DNA of 38,381 nucleotides from Prochloron didemni P4-Papua_New_Guinea (GCA_000252485.1 JH610620.1:1-38381), one strand, 5' to 3'; shown: positions 1-9,600, numbered from the stretch's first letter. Made by a program: numbers and translations. Notes: a model not told the origin generated them from the letters alone.

Positions 1-2640
1 GGGTATAGATTAGTAATGCTTGTTGGTAACAAGAAATGGCCAGTTCCAGGTTTTCTGCTTTATCTCCTTGGAGGCGATCGCCATAAGCAATACCCAGATT
101 GTTTTGAGTTTTGGCCCAATCTAAGGGAAAGTCCTTTTGCGTATAGATTAGTAATGCTTGTTGGTAAGAAGAAATGGCCAGTTCTAGGTTTTCTGCTTTG
201 TCTTGTTTGAGGCGGTTTCTGTAGGCAGTACCCAGATTGTTTTGAATACCTGCCCACGGTAGAGGAAAATCTTTTTGAGTCAAGATGAGTAATGCTTGTT
301 GGTAACAAGAAATGGCCAGTTCTAGGTTTTCTGCTTTATCTTCTTTGAAGCGGTTTTTGTAGGCAGTACCCAGATTGTTTTGAATACCTGCCCACGGTAG
401 AGGAAAATCTTTTTGAGTAAAGATGAGTAATGCTTGTTGGTAACAAGATATGGCCAATTCCAGGTTTTCTGCTTTATCTTCTTTGAGGCGATCGCTGTAA
501 GCAATACCCAGATTGTTTTGAGTTTTGGCCCAATCTAGGGGAAAGTCCTTTTTCGTACAGATTAGCAATGCTTGTTGATAACAAGAGATGGCCAGTTCTA
601 CGTTTTCTGCTTTATCTCCTTTGGAGCGCTCTCTGTAGGCACTACCCAGATTGTTTTGAGTTTTGGCCCAATCTAGGGGAAAGTCCTTTTTCGTAAAGAT
701 GAGTAATGCTTGTTGCAAACAAGAGATGGCCAGTTCTACGTTTTCTGCTTTATCTTCTTTGAGGCGCTCTCTGTAGGCAAGACCCAGATTGTTTTGAGTA
801 ATTGCCCAATCTAGGGGAAAGTCCTTTTTCGTAAAGATGAGTAATGCTTGTTGCAAACAAGAGATGGCCAGTTCCTGGTTTTCTGCTTTATTTCCTTTGG
901 AGCGGTTTCTGTAGGCAGTACCCAGATTATTTTGAATACCTGCCCACTGTAGAGTTCCATTCTTTTTCGTAAGGATTCCTAATGCTTGTTGCAAAGAAGA
1001 GATGGCCAGTTCCTGGTTTTCTGCTTTATCTTGTTTTCCGCGATCTCTGTAGGCAAGACCCAGATTGTTTTGAGTAACTGCCCACTGTAGAGGAAAATCC
1101 TTTTTCGTATAGATTAGTAATGCTTGTTTCCAATAAGAGATGGCCAGTTCCAGGTTTTCTACTTTATTTCCTTTGGAGCGCTCTCTGTAGGCAGTACCCA
1201 GATTGTTTTGAATACTTGCCCACTGTAAAGTTCCATTCTTTTTCGTATAGATTAGTGACGCTTGTTTCCAACAAGAGATAGCCAGTTCTAAGTTTTCTGC
1301 TTTATCTCCTTTGGAGCGATCGCCGTAAGCAATACCCAGATTGTTTTGAATACTTGCCCACTCTAGAGGAAAATCCTTTTTCGTAAAGATGAGTAATGCT
1401 TGTTGGTAACAAGAGATGGTTAATTCCAAGTTTTCTGCTTTATCTTGTTTGATGCGCTCTCTGTAGGCAGTACCCAAATTGTTTTGAATACCTGCCCACT
1501 GTAGAGTTCCATTCTTTTTCGTATAGATTAGTAATGCTTGTTGGAAACAAGAGATTGCCAGTTCCAAGTTTTCCGCTTTATCTCCTTGGAAGCGAGCGCT
1601 GTAGGCAGTACCCAGATTGTTTTGAGTACCTGCCCACTCTAGAGGAAAATCCTTTTGGCTATAGATTAGTAATGCTTGTTGGAAACAAGAGATGGCCAAT
1701 TCCAAATTTTCTGCTTTATTTCCTTTGAGGCGGTTTCTGTAGGCAATACCCAGATTGCTTTGAATACCTGCCCACTCTAGAGGAAAATCCTTTTTCGTAA
1801 GGATGAGTAATGCTTGTTTCCAACAAGAGATGGCCAGTTCCTGGTTTTCTGCTTTATTTCCTTTGGAGCGGTTTTTGTAGGCAGTACCCAGATTGTTTTG
1901 AGTACCTGCCCACTCTAGAGGAAAATTCTTAATTGTAAAGATTCGTAATGCTTGTTGGAAAGAAGAGATGGCCAATTCCAGGTTTTCTGCTTTATTTCCT
2001 TTGAGGCGGTTTCTGTAGGCATTACCCAGATTGTTTTGAGTTTTGGCCCAATCTAGAGGAAAATTCTTAATTGTAAGGATGAGTAATGCTTGTTGCAAAC
2101 AAGAGATGGCGAATTCCAAGTTTTCTGCTTTATCTCCTTTGAGGCGCTCTCTGTAGGCACTACCCAGATTGTTTTGAGTACCTGCCCACTGTAGAGGAAA
2201 ATCCTCTTGAGTGTAGATTAGTAATGCTTGTTGGTAACAAGAGATTGCCAATTCCTGGTTTTCTGCTTTATTTCCTTTCAGGCGCTCTCTGTGAGCACTA
2301 CCCAGATTGTTTTGAGTTTTGGCCCAATCTAGGGAAAAATTTTGGCTGCTCCCGAGTAATGCTTGTTGGTAACAAGAGATAGCCAGTTCCAAGTTTTCTG
2401 CTTTATCTCCTTTGAGGCGATCGCTGTAAGCATGACCCAGATTGTTTTGAGTACTTGCCCACTGTAGAGGAAAATCCTCTTGAGTGTAGATTAGTAATGC
2501 TTGTTGGTAACAAGAGATGGCCAATTCCAGGTTTTCTGCTTTATTTCCTTTGAGGCGCTCTCTGTGAGCAGTACCCAGATTGTTTTGAAGAGTTGCCCAT
2601 TCCACAGGAAAATCTTCCCGAGTCCAAACTGATAAAACTA
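1..2640 (-). repeat. Tandem 138-bp (46-aa) TPR-coding repeats
   Basis: gtaatgcttg recurs at 13, 151 and 289, and so on with 138-bp spacing and high nucleotide identity. Confidence 0.92.
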
Positions 2641-2962
2641 CCTCGTAACCAGTAATAGCAATCTCCAAGTTATTGGCCCTGTTACCCAGGGGAAACTCCC
2701 CAATTAGATTGCTGAATTCGCCAATAGCTCTAGCGAGATAATTTGCTTGCTTGCGCTCCGATTTTCCTAAAGTCTCAGTTCCCCAAGCTTGCAAAATTTG
2801 CTGCAACACCTCATCCAACTTATCCTGGTTTGCTTCCAGCAGAGGATACACCCGATTCTTATCGCCTTGGCTCTCCGTAGTGGTTTGTAAAAGCTTCGTT
2901 AAGAACTTGTGATATTTTGTTGGTTGGGACATAGCTATAGATGGAATAGGCTCTGGAACCAT
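1..2962 (-). CDS. TPR-repeat protein, C-terminus outside window (partial; alternative start at 2932)
   Basis: Minus strand stays open from ATG at 2962 (MVPEPIPSIAMSQPTKYHKF...) or 2932 to position 1; about 19 repeats like NNLGTAYRNRLKGDKAENLELAISCYQQALLIYTKKDFPLDWAKTQ. Missing from the ORF track because no stop lies in the window. Confidence 0.88.
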   Translation of the reverse strand, partial: MVPEPIPSIAMSQPTKYHKFLTKLLQTTTESQGDKNRVYPLLEANQDKLDEVLQQILQAWGTETLGKSERKQANYLARAIGEFSNLIGEFPLGNRANNLEIAITGYEVVLSVWTREDFPVEWATLQNNLGTAHRERLKGNKAENLELAISCYQQALLIYTQEDFPLQWASTQNNLGHAYSDRLKGDKAENLELAISCYQQALLGSSQNFSLDWAKTQNNLGSAHRERLKGNKAENQELAISCYQQALLIYTQEDFPLQWAGTQNNLGSAYRERLKGDKAENLEFAISCLQQALLILTIKNFPLDWAKTQNNLGNAYRNRLKGNKAENLELAISSFQQALRIFTIKNFPLEWAGTQNNLGTAYKNRSKGNKAENQELAISCWKQALLILTKKDFPLEWAGIQSNLGIAYRNRLKGNKAENLELAISCFQQALLIYSQKDFPLEWAGTQNNLGTAYSARFQGDKAENLELAISCFQQALLIYTKKNGTLQWAGIQNNLGTAYRERIKQDKAENLELTISCYQQALLIFTKKDFPLEWASIQNNLGIAYGDRSKGDKAENLELAISCWKQASLIYTKKNGTLQWASIQNNLGTAYRERSKGNKVENLELAISYWKQALLIYTKKDFPLQWAVTQNNLGLAYRDRGKQDKAENQELAISSLQQALGILTKKNGTLQWAGIQNNLGTAYRNRSKGNKAENQELAISCLQQALLIFTKKDFPLDWAITQNNLGLAYRERLKEDKAENVELAISCLQQALLIFTKKDFPLDWAKTQNNLGSAYRERSKGDKAENVELAISCYQQALLICTKKDFPLDWAKTQNNLGIAYSDRLKEDKAENLELAISCYQQALLIFTQKDFPLPWAGIQNNLGTAYKNRFKEDKAENLELAISCYQQALLILTQKDFPLPWAGIQNNLGTAYRNRLKQDKAENLELAISSYQQALLIYTQKDFPLDWAKTQNNLGIAYGDRLQGDKAENLELAISCYQQALLIYT

Positions 2963-3307
2963 ATTACCTTAGATTTCCAATAGGTTTGTTAATTTATTTG
3001 TTAGATTGATTAAAAATTTCAGCCCCATTACCACTTTCCAATCCCTATGGTAATTCTAGCATCATCGGTCCTCAGAATCTAGTTGAGAGGCAAGAGGCAA
3101 TGTTTTATTTAGCTACTTTTTTGGTTACTGTCAAGTTTTTCTCAGTATAGCGCTTCGCTACCAAAAGTGTTTTTCTATACTACATTTTTATACAAATGTG
3201 CTGCCTCAGCTGCATCACCTTTGGATAAAGCGTGCATGCGCATTTTTCTTATCAACCTCTGGCGTTGAGAGATTGTTAATTGTTAATTGCTCATTGCTAT
3301 AACTGAT

Positions 3308-3829
3308 TCAAAGTCCGAGATTGCGTTTCATTTCTTCTAATTCAGTTTCTATTTCCCAACGCTGAAAATCTCGTTCTACATCATCAACTCCCGTAGTACT
3401 TTGACTGGAATCAACTCTTGTATTAGTATTAGTATAATGAAAATTAGATGTTGTTTTAGATGAGCCAACATTAGCTGCCTTAGCCCGAACTTCTTGAGAT
3501 TTCTGTTTAATTTGAACCAATAATTCCTTGGCTTTGACAAGACGCTTTTTAATGGCTTCCATTTGTTGCCAAAGTCTCTCTCCTTCCCTTCGCAAAGCTG
3601 TTTCTTTCTCTAGAGCTGCATTAGCTAAATCCATTCTTTTAGCAGCTTTTGCTTTCTGAATTCTAGCATTCCAAGTTTGAATATCTTTAGCAACGGTAAT
3701 AATCTGTTGTTGCAATTTTTTTTCTTCCAGCTGCAATTCAGCAATTAACCTTTGGGCATTTTGTTCTTGCTTTTGTAATTGCGCTAAAAGTGCTTGTAAT
3801 TCGAGATTGGGATTATCAAAAAGACCCAT
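3308..3829 (-). CDS. Coiled-coil conserved cyanobacterial protein (resembles TIGR04376 family)
   Basis: 173-aa ORF; LELQALLAQLQKQEQNAQRLIAELQLEEKKLQ heptad-rich, DIQTWNARIQKAKAAKRMDLANAALEKE. Confidence 0.7.
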   Translation of the reverse strand: MGLFDNPNLELQALLAQLQKQEQNAQRLIAELQLEEKKLQQQIITVAKDIQTWNARIQKAKAAKRMDLANAALEKETALRREGERLWQQMEAIKKRLVKAKELLVQIKQKSQEVRAKAANVGSSKTTSNFHYTNTNTRVDSSQSTTGVDDVERDFQRWEIETELEEMKRNLGL

Positions 3830-3853
3830 TGTTTTAGATTAACTCAAATCAAA

Positions 3854-4945
3854 TTAAAAATTTTGTCCCGGATAAAGAGAACGTAGGTTACCATTACGGC
3901 GAATTGTTACTTCCCCACTGGCGACAGAATCCAAAATCCAACCAGTAGAGCCAATTTCTTCCCCAAGACTAATACGTTCCATATTTCCATTAATATCAAA
4001 CAAAGCGACAGAGCGATCGCCGAATTCAAAGAATCCGATGAAAGCACCAGTCACAGAAGGTGATGGTTCCGGTGTTGGCGGTATGTTAGCTAGATCGGGA
4101 GCAACTTCTACCGTTGGCGATGGTGCTAAAGCTTCCGGTACAGCTTGGGGAGAAGGTGCTGGTGGTGAAGGCAATGGTGAGGGTAAAGTTACTACATCGG
4201 GAGTGGGAAGAGGTCTTGTATCTTTTTCCTCCAAAGGTGTCTCTGTTGGATTTTTTGTTGGAATTGCGGCAACAGTCTCTTTGGGAGTTGGCCGATAGAC
4301 TGGAATGGGGATATACACCTTCCTTTCAATTACTTTCGGCGTTTGGATGGGAGCAGGAGTTGCAGGAGTTGCAGCAGTTGTAGGAGGTGGGGAAGAATTA
4401 ACAGTTGATGGTGGTGGATTGACAGCGGTGGCAACTTCCTCCTTTGCTTGCTGTTTGCGATCTATTTCCTCAAGTGTCCGCTGCACGTAGGCAATAAACT
4501 GGGCATCAGATTCACTTAGTTGCTTATCTGGGGTGGAAACTGGTTTTTGGACATGCTGCACCAACTTATCTCGATGTAAAAATAAAAAGATAGACCCTAC
4601 AAGGCAGATACAGGCTAGAAGAAAAACGATTGTGTCAAAATAGTCAGCAAAACTGCGGGAGTCTTGAGGAGAAATTAGATTGTTTGGTTGGAAAGTGTTT
4701 TCCTTTTCTTCCTGTTGTAAAGGTTGAAGAGAGCTAGGTTTCCTTTCTCTAATTGATGACAGAGAAACAGACTCTTGACTTGTTGGTTGATTGGCTAAAT
4801 TATTGTCCTTTTCTAATACCCGATCTATGTCTGAAAAGAGATCTTCCATCGATTCCCCAGCATCCCTTGTTACTGACTCTGGTTCTAAGGGTTTCTCTGT
4901 GGCAGACCGTTGAGTTATCAACTTATTGTTAGTATAGTCAGACAT
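3854..4945 (-). CDS. Single-TM, proline-rich conserved hypothetical protein
   Basis: 363-aa ORF; TM DTIVFLLACICLVGSIFLFLH, Pro-rich linker, C-terminal ISLGEEIGSTGWILDSVASGEVTIRRNGNLRSLYPGQNF. Confidence 0.7.
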   Translation of the reverse strand: MSDYTNNKLITQRSATEKPLEPESVTRDAGESMEDLFSDIDRVLEKDNNLANQPTSQESVSLSSIRERKPSSLQPLQQEEKENTFQPNNLISPQDSRSFADYFDTIVFLLACICLVGSIFLFLHRDKLVQHVQKPVSTPDKQLSESDAQFIAYVQRTLEEIDRKQQAKEEVATAVNPPPSTVNSSPPPTTAATPATPAPIQTPKVIERKVYIPIPVYRPTPKETVAAIPTKNPTETPLEEKDTRPLPTPDVVTLPSPLPSPPAPSPQAVPEALAPSPTVEVAPDLANIPPTPEPSPSVTGAFIGFFEFGDRSVALFDINGNMERISLGEEIGSTGWILDSVASGEVTIRRNGNLRSLYPGQNF

Positions 4946-4974
4946 AATGCGATCGGGGAGTATATCTATCTATT

Positions 4975-5007
4975 GGGTGCTGGGTGCTGAGTGCTGAGTG
5001 CTGAAAG
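4975..5007. repeat. Heptanucleotide short tandem repeat (GTGCTGR)n
   Basis: gggtgctgggtgctgagtgctgagtgctgaaag. Confidence 0.85.
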
Positions 5008-5321
5008 GGTTGCGGTCAAAACCAGTTGGGTTTAAGATCTAGTTTTTTCAGAATATTGTAACTGCAGTCCGTCAGGAGACTATTGATACTGCTTTTGACG
5101 GAGGCGATAGATGCAGTTCGACGACCCTCTCCGCAAGCTGTGGTGGGCAATGACCACCCTACTAAAAAACTCTCTTCGACTACTTTTGAACACACCCTGC
5201 TAAAAGTTTATTGCTTTTCGGAGGTGCTAACTAGTAGCTAAAAACCTGGACAAATCTAGACAAACCTTGAAAACACTTAGAACGCTTGTTTTTTAGTTTT
5301 AATGAGATATATTAGAAATGG

Positions 5322-5471
5322 TCATTTCCCGCCGATAATTGTAGGCCGGTATAATGACCCTACCCCGACAAAAGGCAGAATAAACTTTCCTGATAGAATG
5401 AACTGGTTAGGCAGCCAGGATAAAGAAGGGTCGTTGCGTATTGTCACAGCGGTAGCTTGAGTAGCCTCCAT
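5322..5471 (-). CDS. Possible 49-aa small protein
   Basis: ATG...TGA ORF MEATQATAVTIRNDPSLSWLPNQFILSGKFILPFVGVGSLYRPTIIGGK; GGAG 6 nt upstream of ATG. Confidence 0.25.
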   Translation of the reverse strand: MEATQATAVTIRNDPSLSWLPNQFILSGKFILPFVGVGSLYRPTIIGGK

Positions 5472-5588
5472 GATAGGCTCCAAATTTAACAAATGCGCTT
5501 AACTTTTAGGTTGAGCTTTGCGGGCAGCCGCCGCCCATCAATCGTGATTATGCCATACCTAGTTCAAATTTGTCCAGCAATGGGTAGA

Positions 5589-7487
5589 TTAGGTTCGGTT
5601 AAATGCTGCACAATACTCCGGCACCAAAGCTTTTAGTTGTGCAATAATTCCATCATAGTCGTTCAGCTCCGCTTTGTTCAACAAAGTTTCCAACTGAGGC
5701 TTTAAATCCAACCACCTCATTTTTGCTTCCCGAGCAGCAAAAATTTTCGGGTGTTTGGTAGGTCTGCTGGTAGCAGAGTCAATCAGCAATTCTTCATAAA
5801 GCTTTTCTCCTGGTCTCAAACCAACAATTTCAATGGGAATATCTTCGACCGGGACTAACCCACTCAGGCGAATCATTTGCTCTGCTAAATGGTAAATGGG
5901 AATAGGCTCCCCCATATCTAGTAAAAAGATTTCCCCTCCCTGCGCCATAGCCCCTGCTTGTAGTACTAAACGAACTGCTTCCGGGATAGACATGAAGTAG
6001 CGAGTAACTTTCCGATGAGTAACAGTAAGAGGCTTTCCCTCAGCAATTTGTTTGCGGAAACGAGGTACTACCGAACCGCTGCTATCTAAAACATTCCCAA
6101 ACCTGACCATGGCAAAACAAGTATTAATGTGGGGTTGGTCTGCCAGACCTTGCACTAATAATTCTGCCACCCGTTTGCTCGCTCCCATGACGTTAGTAGG
6201 ACGCACTGCTTTATCAGTAGAAATCAAAACAAAGTGGCTTACTTGGCAATTAATAGCGCTTTGAGCTGCCATTAAAGTCCCACCCACATTATTGTAGACT
6301 CCCGGTCCCGGATTATGTTCTACTAACGGGACGTGCTTGTAGGCTGCTGCATGGTAAATAGTATCTACTTCATGTCTTCTCAAAATAGTCTCTAAATAGG
6401 ACTGGTGAGTGACATTGCCTAAATAAGCAAATCGTTGTACGTAAGGATAGATTTCCCCTAATTCTAAATCGATTTGGTAGAGAGCATGTTCCGATAGTTC
6501 GTACAGCACCAAAAATTTAGGGGCCAGTTGGGCAATTTGACGGCATAATTCAGAACCAATAGAACCTCCAGCACCAGTTACCAGTACAGATTTGCCAGTA
6601 ATATTCAGCCGCAATAATTCTGGGTCTGGCTTTACTTCCTCTCGACCCAGCAATTCCACCACGTCAATATTGCGGATTGCGCTAATAGAAAGTTTGTCCG
6701 ACAAGATTTCTGTCAAGCTGGGTACTGTCTTGACTAAAACTGGTAAAGACTGCAATTGCTCAATAATTTGCCTTTTTCTCACCTTGTCTAGGGAGGGAAT
6801 AGCTAAGATAACGGTGTTAAATGGTTGTTGACGGTAAAGCTGGTGTAAATATTCTGGGGAATAAACCCGAAACCCCTGAATTACTTGGTGCTGCAAGTCG
6901 GCATTGTCATCCACAAAACTAACGATAGAATAGCCATGGTCGTTCTGTAAAGCTCGAGCTAACTGAGAACCTGCTACTCCCGCACCGTAGATAACCAATC
7001 GTTCTGGTAATTTACTGGTGGGACGACAGCGAAAAGTTAGTTGGTGGGCTAAAGAGCGAATTAGCAAGCGCACGCCAATGACTAGTATAAAGGTCAATAA
7101 AGCGTCGATAATCAGAACGGAGCGAGGTAAAGGCCAGAATCCTTGTAAATAGGCCAGAATTACCAGCATTCCCGAACTGTAAAATACCGCTGCTCCCGCA
7201 GTGGATAAAAATTCTAAGCCCGTATAACGAATAACGGGGCGGTAAATTCCTTTGAAATAAAATACTAGAAGCTTAATGGTAATGAGTAATAAAACCAGTC
7301 CAGCATATTTAGAGATATGTACTTCAGAATCATCCTCACCAAAACGGAGCCAAAAAGAGCTATAAATGGCTAAGAAGAATAAAAACACATCCATCGCAAT
7401 GAGAATAGAGCGTTTATTTCTTCTGGATAAGGCTCGATAACCATGGTGCAGGGGCTTTAACAGGTACTTAGTCAAGACATTCAGCAT
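5589..7487 (-). CDS. Nucleoside-diphosphate-sugar epimerase/dehydratase, CapD/WbpM-like polysaccharide biosynthesis protein
   Basis: 632 aa; N-terminal TM helices, VIYGAGVAGSQLARAL, VLVTGAGGSIGSELCRQI, YHAAAYKHVPLVEHNP, STDKAVRPTNVMGASKR. Confidence 0.93.
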   Translation of the reverse strand: MLNVLTKYLLKPLHHGYRALSRRNKRSILIAMDVFLFFLAIYSSFWLRFGEDDSEVHISKYAGLVLLLITIKLLVFYFKGIYRPVIRYTGLEFLSTAGAAVFYSSGMLVILAYLQGFWPLPRSVLIIDALLTFILVIGVRLLIRSLAHQLTFRCRPTSKLPERLVIYGAGVAGSQLARALQNDHGYSIVSFVDDNADLQHQVIQGFRVYSPEYLHQLYRQQPFNTVILAIPSLDKVRKRQIIEQLQSLPVLVKTVPSLTEILSDKLSISAIRNIDVVELLGREEVKPDPELLRLNITGKSVLVTGAGGSIGSELCRQIAQLAPKFLVLYELSEHALYQIDLELGEIYPYVQRFAYLGNVTHQSYLETILRRHEVDTIYHAAAYKHVPLVEHNPGPGVYNNVGGTLMAAQSAINCQVSHFVLISTDKAVRPTNVMGASKRVAELLVQGLADQPHINTCFAMVRFGNVLDSSGSVVPRFRKQIAEGKPLTVTHRKVTRYFMSIPEAVRLVLQAGAMAQGGEIFLLDMGEPIPIYHLAEQMIRLSGLVPVEDIPIEIVGLRPGEKLYEELLIDSATSRPTKHPKIFAAREAKMRWLDLKPQLETLLNKAELNDYDGIIAQLKALVPEYCAAFNRT

Positions 7488-7688
7488 TATTACACGTCAA
7501 TTTATTACCAAGATATAATCAAAATAATGGCTATATCTTGGCATACTACCCGATCGCCTAATGGTTTTCCCGATGTTGAAGCTTAAGTATTAGGATTTTT
7601 CTTTTGAGAAGGCGATTGTTGGAGTAACCTTGACCGTGTTGCTTCAACCGCCAGCTGAATCCATGATGGATATGGGGGATTTGAAATA

Positions 7689-7917
7689 GGCATTGGCGAG
7701 TTAATGGCTGTTGGGAGCGCTGTGGCTGGAGCGGTAGGGGCGATTGTGAGCAAGGTATCTTTGGGCAATATTCCTTTGGGTATTTTTAGTGTTTTGAGAA
7801 CCGCGATCGCCACTGTAGTTTTCTTTACTATTGCCGTCTATTTATTCGGACCCATTCACTTTATTGATGTGTTTTCTCGCGAATTGTGGAAGTGGATGTT
7901 AGTATAATGTTTGCTAC
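7689..7917 (+). pseudogene. EamA-family transporter fragment (copy 1)
   Basis: GSAVAGAVGAIVSKVSLGNIPLGIFSVLRTAIATVVFFTIAVYLFGPIHFIDVFSRELWKWMLV, near-identical to copy 2 at 9633; lacks first EamA half and the C-terminus. Confidence 0.8.
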
Positions 7918-8018
7918 AAATACACCAGCCCTTCATTACTAATAAATATCTCGTGGGATAGCCCTCTGGGCTGTTCCGTGGGATAGCCCAGAATTGTAGG
8001 GTGGGCATCGCCCACCGA

Positions 8019-8049
8019 GAGCGTTATTTATATGGTCAACTGAAGATAA
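8019..8049. repeat. 31-bp direct repeat, left copy flanking the Rpn-like gene
   Basis: gagcgttatttatatggtcaactgaagataa; 29/31 identical to 9190-9220. Confidence 0.85.
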
Positions 8050-8058
8050 GCGGAACTC

Positions 8059-9087
8059 TTAATTTTCTCCATCATTTTGAGGAATTAACTGTTGTAATTC
8101 CTCCACCGAGGCTACCGTAACTGCTCGTTTATGAAGCTGCTTTAACAATTCAAAATCTTCTATCCCATTGATAACTGCAGTTAATTCTGAAGGTATCTCA
8201 GCAAACCTTATCTCTAGAACCTCAATAATTGACTCCCTTTTACTTCGTAAACTCTCTTGTTCAATTCCTTGTTCAATCCCCTGTTTGATTCCTTGTTCAA
8301 TCCCTTGTTTGATTCCTCGTTCAATTCCCAATCTTTCAATACTGGTAATATAAGGCATTTTCTTTTCCTCCTCTATGCTACTCACTTCATTGTCAAACCT
8401 TGACCTTAACTCTTTTGGTAAAGTCATCATCCAATCAACTAATCGAAATAGTTGTAGAATTTGTTCCTTAGTATAACCTCCGTCATACAGTCCTCTGATT
8501 ATACTTAATTTGCTGGTGAATCTTTCTGAGGCATTATCTCGAGTTTCTTTAGTTTTAAGATATGCCATCACCATGATAGCAAAAGGATTGCGACTTTCTC
8601 TTAAAGCCGACCAATTCTCCCGATAATCTAGTAGTTTCACCACTGGGAACTGGAAATTCAGTTTGCAACCCCAACGACTGTATTTATGGTTTTTGGGCCT
8701 CCACCAATTATTGTCATCTCCTAAGATTGCTAAACTGACTACTTCTGTATTTTCATCCAGGTAGCGGTCGCAAATCCGATAGTGATAAATCCACATTCTT
8801 TGGCTAAAACCACTTTCGTATTGTCCTTGGATTTCTATATGGACCAAGACAACAGCTTGCTTCCCGTTGTGCAGCCAAACTTTTACCAGTTTATCTGCTA
8901 ACCTTTTCCCTAGATTAGCATCTCTCACTACCTGTTTCAATTCTGTATCCAGAGTTTCATATCCTCTGGACCAATCGATATCTTTATGCGCTTCTGGGAA
9001 AAAGAAAGCCATAAACTCTTCAAAGTAAGTGTCTATTGCTTCTTTCCACGGGCTATCATATTCATCTATTTGAATCGATTCTTCCAT
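8059..9087 (-). CDS. Rpn family / PD-(D/E)XK nuclease-like putative transposase protein
   Basis: 342 aa; SPWKEAIDTYFEEFMAFFFPEAHKDIDWSRGYETLDTELKQ, VVLVHIEIQGQYESGFSQRMWIYHYRICDRY; IEQGIKQG repeats near the C-terminus. Confidence 0.88.
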   Translation of the reverse strand: MEESIQIDEYDSPWKEAIDTYFEEFMAFFFPEAHKDIDWSRGYETLDTELKQVVRDANLGKRLADKLVKVWLHNGKQAVVLVHIEIQGQYESGFSQRMWIYHYRICDRYLDENTEVVSLAILGDDNNWWRPKNHKYSRWGCKLNFQFPVVKLLDYRENWSALRESRNPFAIMVMAYLKTKETRDNASERFTSKLSIIRGLYDGGYTKEQILQLFRLVDWMMTLPKELRSRFDNEVSSIEEEKKMPYITSIERLGIERGIKQGIEQGIKQGIEQGIEQESLRSKRESIIEVLEIRFAEIPSELTAVINGIEDFELLKQLHKRAVTVASVEELQQLIPQNDGEN

Positions 9088-9189
9088 TAATTTTTCACGT
9101 TTTTTTCTTCGTCTTTCAACTTTATTTTAGCAAATAATTGAAGATTGTTTTATTGTTATTTTGTCCATTATATTACAAAATGTTAAATT

Positions 9190-9220
9190 GAGCGTTATTT
9201 ATATCTTCAACTGAAGATAA
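9190..9220. repeat. 31-bp direct repeat, right copy flanking the Rpn-like gene
   Basis: gagcgttatttatatcttcaactgaagataa. Confidence 0.85.
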
Positions 9221-9430
9221 ATTGACCCATGTCTAATTAAATCTAATCAAGGTCGCTTCTGTGGTTCCATAGGTGTCTTGATGAAATGTCAATGCTTTGA
9301 GGGAGGAAGAACAGGCGATCCCTTCGTGCCGCGAAGCGATCGCTTCCCAGATGTGGGAGTGAAATAAACTTTAAATTTTACGTTAATCAAGATAATTACA
9401 AATTACAGGTTTTCAGATGGGTAGGGGGAC

Positions 9431-9600
9431 TTTAGATTAGAGAGTGGGTATTATTGCTTGTCCAAAATTAGATTTTTCGGGAAAATTCTCGATCACTACT
9501 CTATCGATAGATTAGAGAGTGAGGATTATTGCTTAGATTCTATTGAATTTTTGGGGAAAATCCTTGATAACTACCCTATCGATAGATTAGAGAGTGAGCA
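9431..9600. repeat. 75-bp-unit repeat, locus 1
   Basis: agattagagagtg at 9434, 9509, 9584 (period 75); ctatcgatagattagagagtgag...ttattgctt...ttttggggaaaat. Confidence 0.88.

Noticed and set aside
16-1728. Plus-strand ORFs MLVGNKKWPVPGF... and minus-frame ORFs MLPTSITHLDSK... in the repeat region
   Set aside because: Antisense or off-frame readings of the 138-bp TPR array; the true frame is the open minus-strand TPR ORF.
4038-4490. Plus-strand ORFs opposite the proline-rich protein
   Set aside because: Antisense artefacts of Pro/Thr-rich coding sequence, translating as Gly/Val-rich sequence.
5100-5570. Known structured RNA (RNase P, tmRNA, 6S)
   Set aside because: No recognisable conserved core for any of these; a covariance-model search is needed to say more.
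9431-9600. CRISPR array
   Set aside because: Repeats adjoin directly with 75-bp units, no unique spacers and no cas genes in the window.
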